From a virus, in IMG/VR virus record IMGVR_UViG_3300016457_000999, positions 1 to 45,244 of that record: 45,244 nucleotides of DNA. The stretch is one strand, 5' to 3'. The notes under the pieces are model-generated. The model was given only the letters and a program-made list of their open reading frames with translations. It was not told where the DNA came from and searched no databases. A program made the position numbers and the translations under genes. Positions 38,485 to 45,244 of the stretch are shown here, one piece after another. Numbering within the stretch: the first letter of the stretch is position 1; each line of letters opens with the position of its first letter.

Positions 38485-39964
38485 AACGGCAGCGCCAGGC
38501 AATTTTTTGCCTCATATTGCAATGCAGATCTACAACACGCCGCTGATGATCTTACCACAAAAGCTGGAAGTGATTACGCGGGTCTTGGGACCCCGAATCG
38601 GCCTCGATGAGGGTGAGGTCCAGGCTACGGAGATGGTAAAGGCCAGGCCTCCGGCAAAAACCAACCAGGTGGAAATAGCGGTTATTCCCATTATTGGGTC
38701 ATTGGTACACCGTACTTCCGGATTAGGCGCCATGTCGGGGATGAGATCATATACCGGGATTCGAAGTGAGTACCGCGAAGCCATGAACGATTCAAAGATT
38801 AATGCGATTCTATTGGACATTGATACTTCCGGAGGTGCCGTGGCCGGTGTTTTTGATCTTGTAGATGAATTTTACGCAGGAAATCAGGCCAAACCTCTCT
38901 ATGCATATGTAAATGAACATGCGTATTCAGCGGGTTATGCTTTGGCATCCCCGGCAAGAAAAATATTTTTACCTCGTACTGGAGGCGTGGGCTCCATCGG
39001 AGTCCGCATGATGCACGTAGATCAAAGTGAGTTCAACAAAAAAGAAGGTATCACCGTTACGAATTTATTTGTTGGAGAGAGGAAGGTCGATTTCGATCCG
39101 CACTCCCCTCTTTCAAAGGAAGCATATGAATCCGCGATGAAGGAATTGAGAGATATTTATGATCTCTTCGCAGAAATAACTGCACGAAACCGCGGGTTGT
39201 CCGTGGCAGAAGTGAAGGGAACTGAGGCGGCCCTGTATATGGGCCAACATGCTGTCAGGATTGGCCTGGCGGATGAGGTAATGACGTTTGACGAGGCCAT
39301 CGAATTCATTGTGGATGATGTGGCCGCAAACAAAAATTCGAACGCGGCCCAAGGAATGGCCAATAAAAAGGAGGTGAAGCACACAATGCCGAATTTAGCG
39401 GAATTTAAGGCAGAGAGCCCCGATCTTTATAAGGAGCTTATGGCCCTGGCAAGGACCGAGGCGGAAGGTGCCCTTCAGTCTAAGTTTAAGGCTGAAAGGG
39501 AGGGTCTGCAAGAGCAGATTACCACCCTGAAGGGGGATTTGAAGTCTCAAGGCGAAATCGTCCTGAAACTCAAAGAGGATAGTTATATCCGTTCAGTACA
39601 GGAGCAAAACTCCAACAATGAGCGTGATGCGGAAACCATCTGGGTAAAGGCACTCAGCACGAGTGATATCCCGGAAGGAATGCATCCGGAAATCCAAAAG
39701 ATGGTCAGGATAGAAGATCACCTAAAGGATAAAGCCCTGGACGGCGAATCTTTCCAGGCCGCAGTTGAGGCAAAGATCGCTCAATGGGAAGGCAAGGGTA
39801 TGACCACAAAGGTTCTTGGAACCGGTTTTGGCGGAAGCAAGGTCGGAACCGAAACTAACATCGAAGACCTGGAAGCCCAGAACCAGGAAAAAGACGATGA
39901 TGAATGGGTCGACAGCATGTTGGCCCTGGGCGGACAGAAGATAGAGAAAGGAGGTGAAAAGTAA
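38435..39964 (+). CDS. S49 head maturation protease with C-terminal scaffold
   Basis: 509 residues from ATG 38435 behind GGGGGGAAAGGG. The N-terminal ~310 residues are a ClpP-fold S49 (SppA-like) peptidase: EVEIAVIPIIGSLVHRTSG, LLDIDTSGGAVAG, the Ser165 nucleophile in NEHAYSAGYAL, and a Lys-containing NKKEGITV segment after GGVGSIGVR. The C-terminal ~190 residues are acidic and coiled-coil (EQITTLKGDLKSQ), like scaffolds. The protease cleaves scaffold and itself during prohead maturation. Confidence 0.85.
   Translation: MPEDKPKQKEGFPYRVETAAPGNFLPHIAMQIYNTPLMILPQKLEVITRVLGPRIGLDEGEVQATEMVKARPPAKTNQVEIAVIPIIGSLVHRTSGLGAMSGMRSYTGIRSEYREAMNDSKINAILLDIDTSGGAVAGVFDLVDEFYAGNQAKPLYAYVNEHAYSAGYALASPARKIFLPRTGGVGSIGVRMMHVDQSEFNKKEGITVTNLFVGERKVDFDPHSPLSKEAYESAMKELRDIYDLFAEITARNRGLSVAEVKGTEAALYMGQHAVRIGLADEVMTFDEAIEFIVDDVAANKNSNAAQGMANKKEVKHTMPNLAEFKAESPDLYKELMALARTEAEGALQSKFKAEREGLQEQITTLKGDLKSQGEIVLKLKEDSYIRSVQEQNSNNERDAETIWVKALSTSDIPEGMHPEIQKMVRIEDHLKDKALDGESFQAAVEAKIAQWEGKGMTTKVLGTGFGGSKVGTETNIEDLEAQNQEKDDDEWVDSMLALGGQKIEKGGEK
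39386..39964 (+). CDS. Nested in-frame scaffold protein
   Basis: An in-frame ATG at 39386 is preceded by AAGGAGGTGA, as strong an RBS as any in the window, inside the protease gene. It would make a separate 192-residue scaffold identical to the protease C-terminus (MPNLAEFKAESPDLYKELMA). Lambda C/Nu3 and many relatives use the same nested start. Confidence 0.75.
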   Translation: MPNLAEFKAESPDLYKELMALARTEAEGALQSKFKAEREGLQEQITTLKGDLKSQGEIVLKLKEDSYIRSVQEQNSNNERDAETIWVKALSTSDIPEGMHPEIQKMVRIEDHLKDKALDGESFQAAVEAKIAQWEGKGMTTKVLGTGFGGSKVGTETNIEDLEAQNQEKDDDEWVDSMLALGGQKIEKGGEK

Positions 39965-40659
39965 TGTATGGAACTCAGCCTTATGGGGTTGTCCGGACAG
40001 GACAATCAGATCTTAGAGCACTTTTTAAGAGTAGGCCTGAAAACGCTGCCATTAAAGACGTTTCCATCCCCGCTGGCTATGGGGTGATTCCGGCCGGAAC
40101 TGTGATGGGAATTATTACGGAGAGTACAAGTCGTAAGGGCATGTATGTTCCGTATGTTTGCGCTGATAATGGTCTTTCGGCAGGGCTTACGACCTATCCC
40201 GGGCTTGCGTATTTGACTCAGGATGGTGCGGCGAACGCTTATGTATATGTGACCATGAATGATTCGTATAAATTCGCAGTGGGGGATCATTTGGCGACAG
40301 GGGATAGTGATACTGACGGTGGCTCTTGCATCGATCTGGGTGCCATTACGGCTATTGACCGGACCACCTATTCGCATGTTGGCAAAATTACAGTCACCAA
40401 TAATGTAACCACGGCGATTACCATGGCAAACGGCGGGTGTGTATGGATCCAGTCCAAAACGGCCGCTCCTCATGTGGAAGCCAAAGGTATTCTTGCCGGT
40501 GGTGTGGATACCGGCGAGGGAGAGAACTCTAAGGGGGGACAGGGCAACCTGATTTTTGGTAATGCTGTCCTCTATAAGGGTGCACTTTATGGCTATGATG
40601 ATGAAGCCAAAACCGATCTCGGTAATACCGAGGACGGCAACCTGATTTACCTAAAGTAG
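39964..40659 (+). CDS. Head decoration protein
   Basis: 231 residues after AAAGGAGGTGA. A beta-rich protein with an N-terminal arm (DVSIPAGYGVIPAGTVMGII) as in lambda gpD-type or larger HDPD decoration proteins, placed between protease and major capsid gene as usual. It stabilises the expanded capsid. Confidence 0.7.
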   Translation: MYGTQPYGVVRTGQSDLRALFKSRPENAAIKDVSIPAGYGVIPAGTVMGIITESTSRKGMYVPYVCADNGLSAGLTTYPGLAYLTQDGAANAYVYVTMNDSYKFAVGDHLATGDSDTDGGSCIDLGAITAIDRTTYSHVGKITVTNNVTTAITMANGGCVWIQSKTAAPHVEAKGILAGGVDTGEGENSKGGQGNLIFGNAVLYKGALYGYDDEAKTDLGNTEDGNLIYLK

Positions 40660-40676
40660 AAGGAGGTGAAAAGCAA

Positions 40677-41900
40677 ATGACTATTCGAGCAAGTGACTAC
40701 CCGGATCTCCGACTGTCCAAACTTCAAAAGTTGATCGAGAGGTGGAAAACACCTCCTTCTTTGCGGCTTATGAATCTGTTTGGCCAGGACAATTGGGAAT
40801 CCGATAATATTAAATGGGAGACTCAAATTGGCAACAGGGGTTTGACGCCCTTCGTGTCTCCCGGTTCTCCCGCTCCCACTACCACGCCACAGGGTGTTGG
40901 GAAAGGCGCGGCTTTTGCAGCGTTCTGGAAAGAAAAGATTTTCTTCGGCGAAGAGTTTTTGAATAATCTTCGTGAACCGGGAACCTCGGCAAAATATCTT
41001 TCTGCCAAGAAGCGGCTCGCCAAAGAGACCCAAAGCCTCAAGAACCGCTGTGAACGCAGAAAGGAATGGATGTTCGGGAAAATGCTGACCGGGGCAAGCT
41101 TTACTTATCTGGTCCAGAACGGCTTGAAGTATACCATCGACTATGATGTGCCGTCCGATCAGGTGGTGACTCTTGCGGATTCCAGGAAATGGGATACTGG
41201 TGCATCACGGGATATTGTCGAGGATATCTTTGATTCGAAGAACACTATGAGGCAGGCAAATGGTGGGGAGATCGATTATGCTCTCTTTACTACTGATGTC
41301 TTGAAGCTCATGATCTTCGATCCAACCATCCAGAACCTGCTTTCAAAATCAAGCTTTGGGGACGGAGATCTCTTTGCCAGACCTAAAGAGGTCCTCAGCT
41401 CACTTCTCGGCATCTTGAATATGATGCTTTACGACGAAGTGTACCAGCTTAAGGCCTGGTTGACGGCGGCAGTTACCGCGGATTCCACCACGGTTGTCTA
41501 TGTGGACGATCCTACGGACTTTGAAGTTGGCGATACCCTCTATTTTTACGATGTGTCAGCAAGATCGAAAGAGGGGGAAACCATTTCCAGCATTGATGTT
41601 AATGCGGGAACCATTACGGTCTCCACGGCGCCGTCCACTTCCTATAAGTCCCAGGAAGATTATGTTTATGTCAACAAAAATTATATCCCGACCGATAAGT
41701 TCACGATGTTCTGCTCTACGGTGGAAGATGAGAAAATTGCGGAATTTGCCAATGCACCCTTTGATCTGGACCGGCATTACGGCCTGAAGGTGGACACCCA
41801 CGAAGAATGGGATCCGGATGGCATTGCAACGCGCGTGCAGAATAAAGGCATACCGGTGCTTTACCAGGAAGATGGTATTTACTCTTTGAAGGTGACATAG
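40677..41900 (+). CDS. Major capsid protein, lambda gpE-like
   Basis: 407 residues after AAGGAGGTGA. Features of the gpE family: KIFFGEEFLNNLREPGTSAK, RRKEWMFGKMLTGASFTYLV, and a C-terminal RVQNKGIPVLYQEDGIYSLK. An extra beta segment at about 262-335 (TADSTTVVYVDDPTDFEVGD) looks like an inserted Ig-like or beta-tandem domain exposed on the capsid. Confidence 0.8.
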   Translation: MTIRASDYPDLRLSKLQKLIERWKTPPSLRLMNLFGQDNWESDNIKWETQIGNRGLTPFVSPGSPAPTTTPQGVGKGAAFAAFWKEKIFFGEEFLNNLREPGTSAKYLSAKKRLAKETQSLKNRCERRKEWMFGKMLTGASFTYLVQNGLKYTIDYDVPSDQVVTLADSRKWDTGASRDIVEDIFDSKNTMRQANGGEIDYALFTTDVLKLMIFDPTIQNLLSKSSFGDGDLFARPKEVLSSLLGILNMMLYDEVYQLKAWLTAAVTADSTTVVYVDDPTDFEVGDTLYFYDVSARSKEGETISSIDVNAGTITVSTAPSTSYKSQEDYVYVNKNYIPTDKFTMFCSTVEDEKIAEFANAPFDLDRHYGLKVDTHEEWDPDGIATRVQNKGIPVLYQEDGIYSLKVT

Positions 41901-41926
41901 CCTATCAAGGGAAAGGAGGTTATATC

Positions 41927-42400
41927 ATGGCAAGGAGACATCATCCTTATCCTGCCGTGAATTTTTCACAGCAGGTTAATGAGGTAACAGAACCTTCCTT
42001 GATGGCAGTGGTCTCGGGAGAAATAACGGCAAGCAAAACCGGCGTGCCCATTGGTGCGGCAAAAGGTGAAGGGCAAGTCGTCGATGCCTGGTTGTCTGTA
42101 GGCGGTAGCGGTAAGGACGATAGTGAAGACCTTTCACTTGCACTGGACGTAATGATCAATGGTACAACGTGCCTGTCCACAAATCCCGCGATAGCGCATG
42201 TAAGCGGGGAAGCTGCCACCAACAAGACAACTAAGGTAACCGGAGATACCGGCATTACTCAGGCGGTGATCGACAGTGATGCCAATGACTACGTGGCGGG
42301 AGATGTGTTCAGCTATAATCTTACGCTTACGCGGACGGCTTCTCCTACAACCGAAATGTCAAATAGTGTTGTGGTTGTAGAACTTGAACCCAACAACTGA
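41927..42400 (+). CDS. Putative virion structural protein
   Basis: 157 residues after AAAGGAGG. Beta-rich and threonine/serine-rich (TKVTGDTGITQAVIDSDAND), with no Cys beyond one. Such proteins after the capsid gene are often head fibres or accessory capsid proteins. Exact role unknown. Confidence 0.6.
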   Translation: MARRHHPYPAVNFSQQVNEVTEPSLMAVVSGEITASKTGVPIGAAKGEGQVVDAWLSVGGSGKDDSEDLSLALDVMINGTTCLSTNPAIAHVSGEAATNKTTKVTGDTGITQAVIDSDANDYVAGDVFSYNLTLTRTASPTTEMSNSVVVVELEPNN

Positions 42401-42441
42401 TCTAAACAATCCTTTTCGTATTTATAATGAGGAAATGACAA

Positions 42442-42678
42442 ATGGCTATTCGATTAAATTTGTTTTGCAATGGACAGATAGCGGTTAATTCACATTATCT
42501 GGATAATTTTGATCAAATGAAATGGGGCCCGGGAGGTATCAAGCGAGATGCCCTCGGGCTTCCTGTTTTTAAGGGAGAGAACGGTCAGGCCCCCTCGAAG
42601 GAAAAGGTTGACAAAAAGGCTGTGCAGTTAACGAAAGTTAAGAAAAAAGGATCGGAAAATGCCAACTTACAGAAATGA
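42442..42678 (+). CDS. Hypothetical protein, 78 aa
   Basis: 78 residues; the N-terminal part (LNLFCNGQIAVNSHYLDNFD) looks folded and the C-terminus is Lys-rich. Overlaps the next gene by 20 bases. Located where head-tail connector or capsid accessory genes occur. Confidence 0.55.
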   Translation: MAIRLNLFCNGQIAVNSHYLDNFDQMKWGPGGIKRDALGLPVFKGENGQAPSKEKVDKKAVQLTKVKKKGSENANLQK

Positions 42679-43084
42679 TGGCGATGTAGCCTATCGCATC
42701 GAAAATACAGATAACAAGGTTGAAAATGTAATTCCAGGACACACGGTCCAGACTTATGACAGGACAGTCCCGGATGATTTTACAGAAACCCTTGCGACCC
42801 CGGCCAACAAGGTCGCAATCTCGGGGGAAGATGTGTGGACGAATGATGTTTTGGTAAATGCAAAGAGTTATTTGAATGTCAGCATTTCGGGCGAAGCTGG
42901 TTGGGAGGCTACCGTAACATTGCAGCGGCGTTTTGATACCACTGAAGCGCATCGTGATATCAGGACATTTATCTCTGATAGCGAAAAAGCCTTCACGGAT
43001 GAGGGCAATGATGTTCTGTATAGGATCGGGATTAAAGCGGGCGAACATACTTCAGGGACCATTGTTGTGGAACTAAATAAATAA
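42659..43084 (+). CDS. Putative virion structural protein, 141 aa
   Basis: 141 residues, beta-rich (NVSISGEAGWEATVTLQRRF, ISGEDVWTND), resembling small jelly-roll or Ig-like virion proteins. Overlaps the preceding gene. Role unknown. Confidence 0.6.
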   Translation: MPTYRNDGDVAYRIENTDNKVENVIPGHTVQTYDRTVPDDFTETLATPANKVAISGEDVWTNDVLVNAKSYLNVSISGEAGWEATVTLQRRFDTTEAHRDIRTFISDSEKAFTDEGNDVLYRIGIKAGEHTSGTIVVELNK

Positions 43085-43102
43085 GTGAACAAAACGGCAC
43101 TA

Positions 43103-43201
43103 TCATGAAAAAACAAATCCTTTTATTGATAATGATTTTTTTATTGGGGACATCTTCTTTCTGTATACCGGGAGACCTCGGGCTATTAGATTTTGATGTT
43201 G
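43103..43201 (+). repeat. 99-bp direct repeat, copy 1
   Basis: Identical to 45146-45244 over the full 99 bases that remain before the contig ends. It covers two bases upstream of the start codon and the signal peptide region of the beta-helix gene. Confidence 0.95.
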
Positions 43202-45081
43202 TTTCGGATGCCGTCTATTCGTCTTCCTGGAATGGGAAAGACGAGATTGCTCCAAGCCAGAATGCCGTTTACGATAAGATTGAAGCCATTGACCCGACAA
43301 ACAGCGCCATATCTTACCCAGATTACAACGAAGCCGACCAAGGGCTAAACGGAAACAGCAAATCAGCAAAAGCCTATATTGATAATATCAGTACTGATTC
43401 AGCTACTTTAGTTTTCCGGCATAATTCAGGTGGGGCAACTACCACTTATACTTTCTCCACAGACGAAACAATCCCATCTAATATCAATGTCATAATTGAG
43501 AAAGGTGCTATAATATCTATAGCTGCAGGAGTAACCCTTACCATCAACGGCCCTTTCGATGCTGGACTTTATCAGGTGTTTAGTGGGGGTGGAAGTGTAA
43601 GCTTTGGAGATGGATTTGTAGAAGCTGTATATCCCGAATGGTGGGGAGCAAAATCAGATGGCAGTACAGACGATACAGATGCGATCCAAGCCGCACTTGA
43701 TGCCGTTCCAAAAGGAGGGAAGATTGTATTTAATAGGGGAAGCTCTTATTATGCAGTAAGTGATACTTTAGATGTAGACCAGCAAGATGACGTTACCTTA
43801 GAGTTTCAGAGAGGTGCTGAGATAAAATGGACTGCTTCAGGTGTCGATGGTATCAGTATAACAAAAGATCATGTGACTATTGCGGGTGCAACTATGGAGG
43901 GGGAAGGGACTTATGTTACAAGTGGCATTTTTTCTACCAGAGGAGCTGTGCTTATATTTTCTTCGGGAGATTTTACTATAATTAAAGATTGTCATTTGAA
44001 GGAACCTGAACAGGGGGGTATATTAATAACTGGAAACGAGGCAATTATTAAGCATAATACTATTGAAGGGGGGCCTTACTTTGCTGACAATGCAGCAATA
44101 GGGACAGATAGACAACATTATGGTATCTGGTTTAGGGGAAGTAAAAATAACAGATGTAATTTTAATATAGTTAAGCCAAATAGCAATGCAGATCCTGGAG
44201 TTTGCATACAAGGAATTTGTTCTGCCGGTGGTGATAACTTAATAATAAATTCAGAGTTCATAGGGAATAAATTAACAAATTGTTGGGATCATAGTATGTA
44301 TTTAACTGCTGCGAGATGTATAATCGCTAACAATATTGCTATCGGTGGAGGGCTTAAAGTTAATATGCGACCAAGCGAAACTCTTATTGGTAATGTAATT
44401 TCAGATAATAATATTCATTTAGCCGGTTCATCCACTCCGCTATGTGGAGATTCAGGGCTGCATTTAAGAAACTTAGTGCGAAGCACTATCACAGGTAATA
44501 ATATTTATAATGCATCAGATTCCGGAATTACTATTCAATCAGATTCTCCGTATGAAGTCATAGATAATATCATTTCTGGTAATTCAATAATAGGTGTTAG
44601 GACGGGAAATAGTGCTGATGCTATAGGTATTGACGTAGGTAATGTTAGCGCCTTTGCGAATAATATAATATCTGGAAATATAATCAGAGACACCAGTTCT
44701 TCAGCTATATATCTGCACTTAGATGATACTGATAACCACTGTAATAATTTAATATCAAACAATGTATTCGAGAAAATAGATAAGTATGGAATGTATTTGT
44801 ATCACTTAACGAATGCTGTAATATCTGGAAATATAATACGAGATATTGGACGTGCTACAGGATATTCTGGAATAAGACTTAAGGGTTGTATTAGATGTGT
44901 TATTGCAAATAACACAATGTATGGAATTGGTACTCAGATGAGTTATGGATATAGAGAGAGCGATGGAAGTGATTGGAACTGGCTTAGAGATAATCTTATC
45001 TACAATGCGGCTACCGCTCTGTGGTATGTAAGTACTTTAGGGGCTAATTCTAAAACAGATAATAATTGGAGTGGATCTTAA
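43105..45081 (+). CDS. Signal-peptide beta-helix (pectate-lyase-like) protein
   Basis: 658 residues. It starts with a clear signal peptide (KKQILLLIMIFLLGTSSFC), unusual for a virion protein. A short linker (SSWNGKDEIAPSQNAVYDKI) occurs in phage tail-fibre N-termini. Then YPEWWGAKSDGSTDDTDAIQ marks the start of a right-handed beta-helix of the pectate lyase superfamily (PF12708), followed by many NxI/GNxI coils (ISGNIIRD). The gene is AT-richer than the head genes. A secreted or envelope-anchored polysaccharide enzyme or tail spike are both possible. Confidence 0.75.
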   Translation: MKKQILLLIMIFLLGTSSFCIPGDLGLLDFDVVSDAVYSSSWNGKDEIAPSQNAVYDKIEAIDPTNSAISYPDYNEADQGLNGNSKSAKAYIDNISTDSATLVFRHNSGGATTTYTFSTDETIPSNINVIIEKGAIISIAAGVTLTINGPFDAGLYQVFSGGGSVSFGDGFVEAVYPEWWGAKSDGSTDDTDAIQAALDAVPKGGKIVFNRGSSYYAVSDTLDVDQQDDVTLEFQRGAEIKWTASGVDGISITKDHVTIAGATMEGEGTYVTSGIFSTRGAVLIFSSGDFTIIKDCHLKEPEQGGILITGNEAIIKHNTIEGGPYFADNAAIGTDRQHYGIWFRGSKNNRCNFNIVKPNSNADPGVCIQGICSAGGDNLIINSEFIGNKLTNCWDHSMYLTAARCIIANNIAIGGGLKVNMRPSETLIGNVISDNNIHLAGSSTPLCGDSGLHLRNLVRSTITGNNIYNASDSGITIQSDSPYEVIDNIISGNSIIGVRTGNSADAIGIDVGNVSAFANNIISGNIIRDTSSSAIYLHLDDTDNHCNNLISNNVFEKIDKYGMYLYHLTNAVISGNIIRDIGRATGYSGIRLKGCIRCVIANNTMYGIGTQMSYGYRESDGSDWNWLRDNLIYNAATALWYVSTLGANSKTDNNWSGS

Positions 45082-45145
45082 TCGGGCAAGAACAATGATT
45101 ACCCTTCAAGTTTTAAAGGAAAAGATATTTTGTAAAGGAGCTATG

Positions 45146-45244
45146 TCATGAAAAAACAAATCCTTTTATTGATAATGATTTTTTTATTGGGGACATCTTC
45201 TTTCTGTATACCGGGAGACCTCGGGCTATTAGATTTTGATGTTG
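45146..45244 (+). repeat. 99-bp direct repeat, copy 2
   Basis: Second copy of the repeat, ending at the contig edge. Bases upstream differ from those at copy 1, so this is either a second gene with the same N-terminus or an assembly loop. Confidence 0.95.
45148..45244 (+). CDS. Second beta-helix gene, 5' part only
   Basis: A new ATG behind AAAGGAG encodes the same signal peptide and first 32 residues as the gene at 43105, cut by the end of the window. It may start a paralogue with a different C-terminal part, forming a tandem family, or reflect a repeat the assembler could not resolve. Confidence 0.6.
   Translation, partial: MKKQILLLIMIFLLGTSSFCIPGDLGLLDFDV

Noticed and set aside
1-45244. 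CRISPR array or diversity-generating retroelement
   Set aside because: No regularly spaced repeats with unique spacers and no reverse transcriptase or template/variable repeat pair were seen.

Overview
The window is most of a tailed dsDNA phage or prophage genome (Caudoviricetes). It carries a tyrosine integrase, a replication/DNA-metabolism region of many small phage genes, and a lambda-like head module: terminase, portal, S49 protease with nested scaffold, decoration protein and gpE-like capsid. No tail genes are seen before the right end. The host cannot be named from sequence alone. Zinc-ribbon-rich early genes, strong Shine-Dalgarno sites and sigma70-type promoters fit a Gram-negative bacterium; a Desulfobacterota-like anaerobe is only a guess. 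The left end is a poly-G run and the right end stops inside a repeat, so both ends look like assembly limits.

Layout. (1) 1-0.36 kb: the 3' part of a tRNA-Val(CAC) gene flanked by paired GGGTTAAA repeats, a candidate integrase attachment site. (2) 0.36-3.2 kb, + strand: radical SAM protein, W-C-C-D-C-G mini-protein, replisome organiser, loader-like partner, DEDDh exonuclease. (3) 3.2-5.1 kb, + strand: three convincing attC-like sites and one degenerate one. They separate a Cys-rich protein, an MT-A70 adenine methyltransferase and a zinc-knuckle plus RuvC-like resolvase unit. This looks like an integron cassette array without an integron integrase, placed in a phage replication region. (4) 5.1-21.7 kb, - strand: a long leftward block with integrase, many small zinc-binding proteins, a DUF4942-type methyltransferase, a DUF1257/DUF2997/Ycf46-like AAA+ trio, a PD-(D/E)XK nuclease, a split tRNA-Leu-like element and two isolated IS200/IS605/IscB-type RNA hairpins. 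The AAA+ ATPase is split at Walker A by a LAGLIDADG intein. A strong promoter at 21.80-21.83 kb reads into this block. (5) 21.7-27.3 kb: a parS-like palindrome, a structured RNA candidate, a phage beta clamp with an inserted domain, a ParB-like protein, and two hairpin-rich non-coding stretches around parB that share a GATATTTTC motif. (6) 27.5-33.7 kb, + strand: sigma-like regulator, an operator/iteron-rich 1.2 kb spacer, small early genes, a C5-cytosine methyltransferase and an ASCH protein. (7) 33.7-45.2 kb, + strand: the packaging and head module, then a secreted-looking beta-helix protein whose first 97 bases recur at the contig end.

Working together: replisome organiser, loader, exonuclease, clamp and RuvC suggest partly self-supplied replication and recombination. 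Two - strand proteins end in clamp-binding-like peptides, which would tie them to the phage or host clamp. Three methyltransferases and the radical SAM protein point to DNA modification against host defence. ParB plus a parS-like site could support stable maintenance or exploit host segregation, but no ParA is present in the window.
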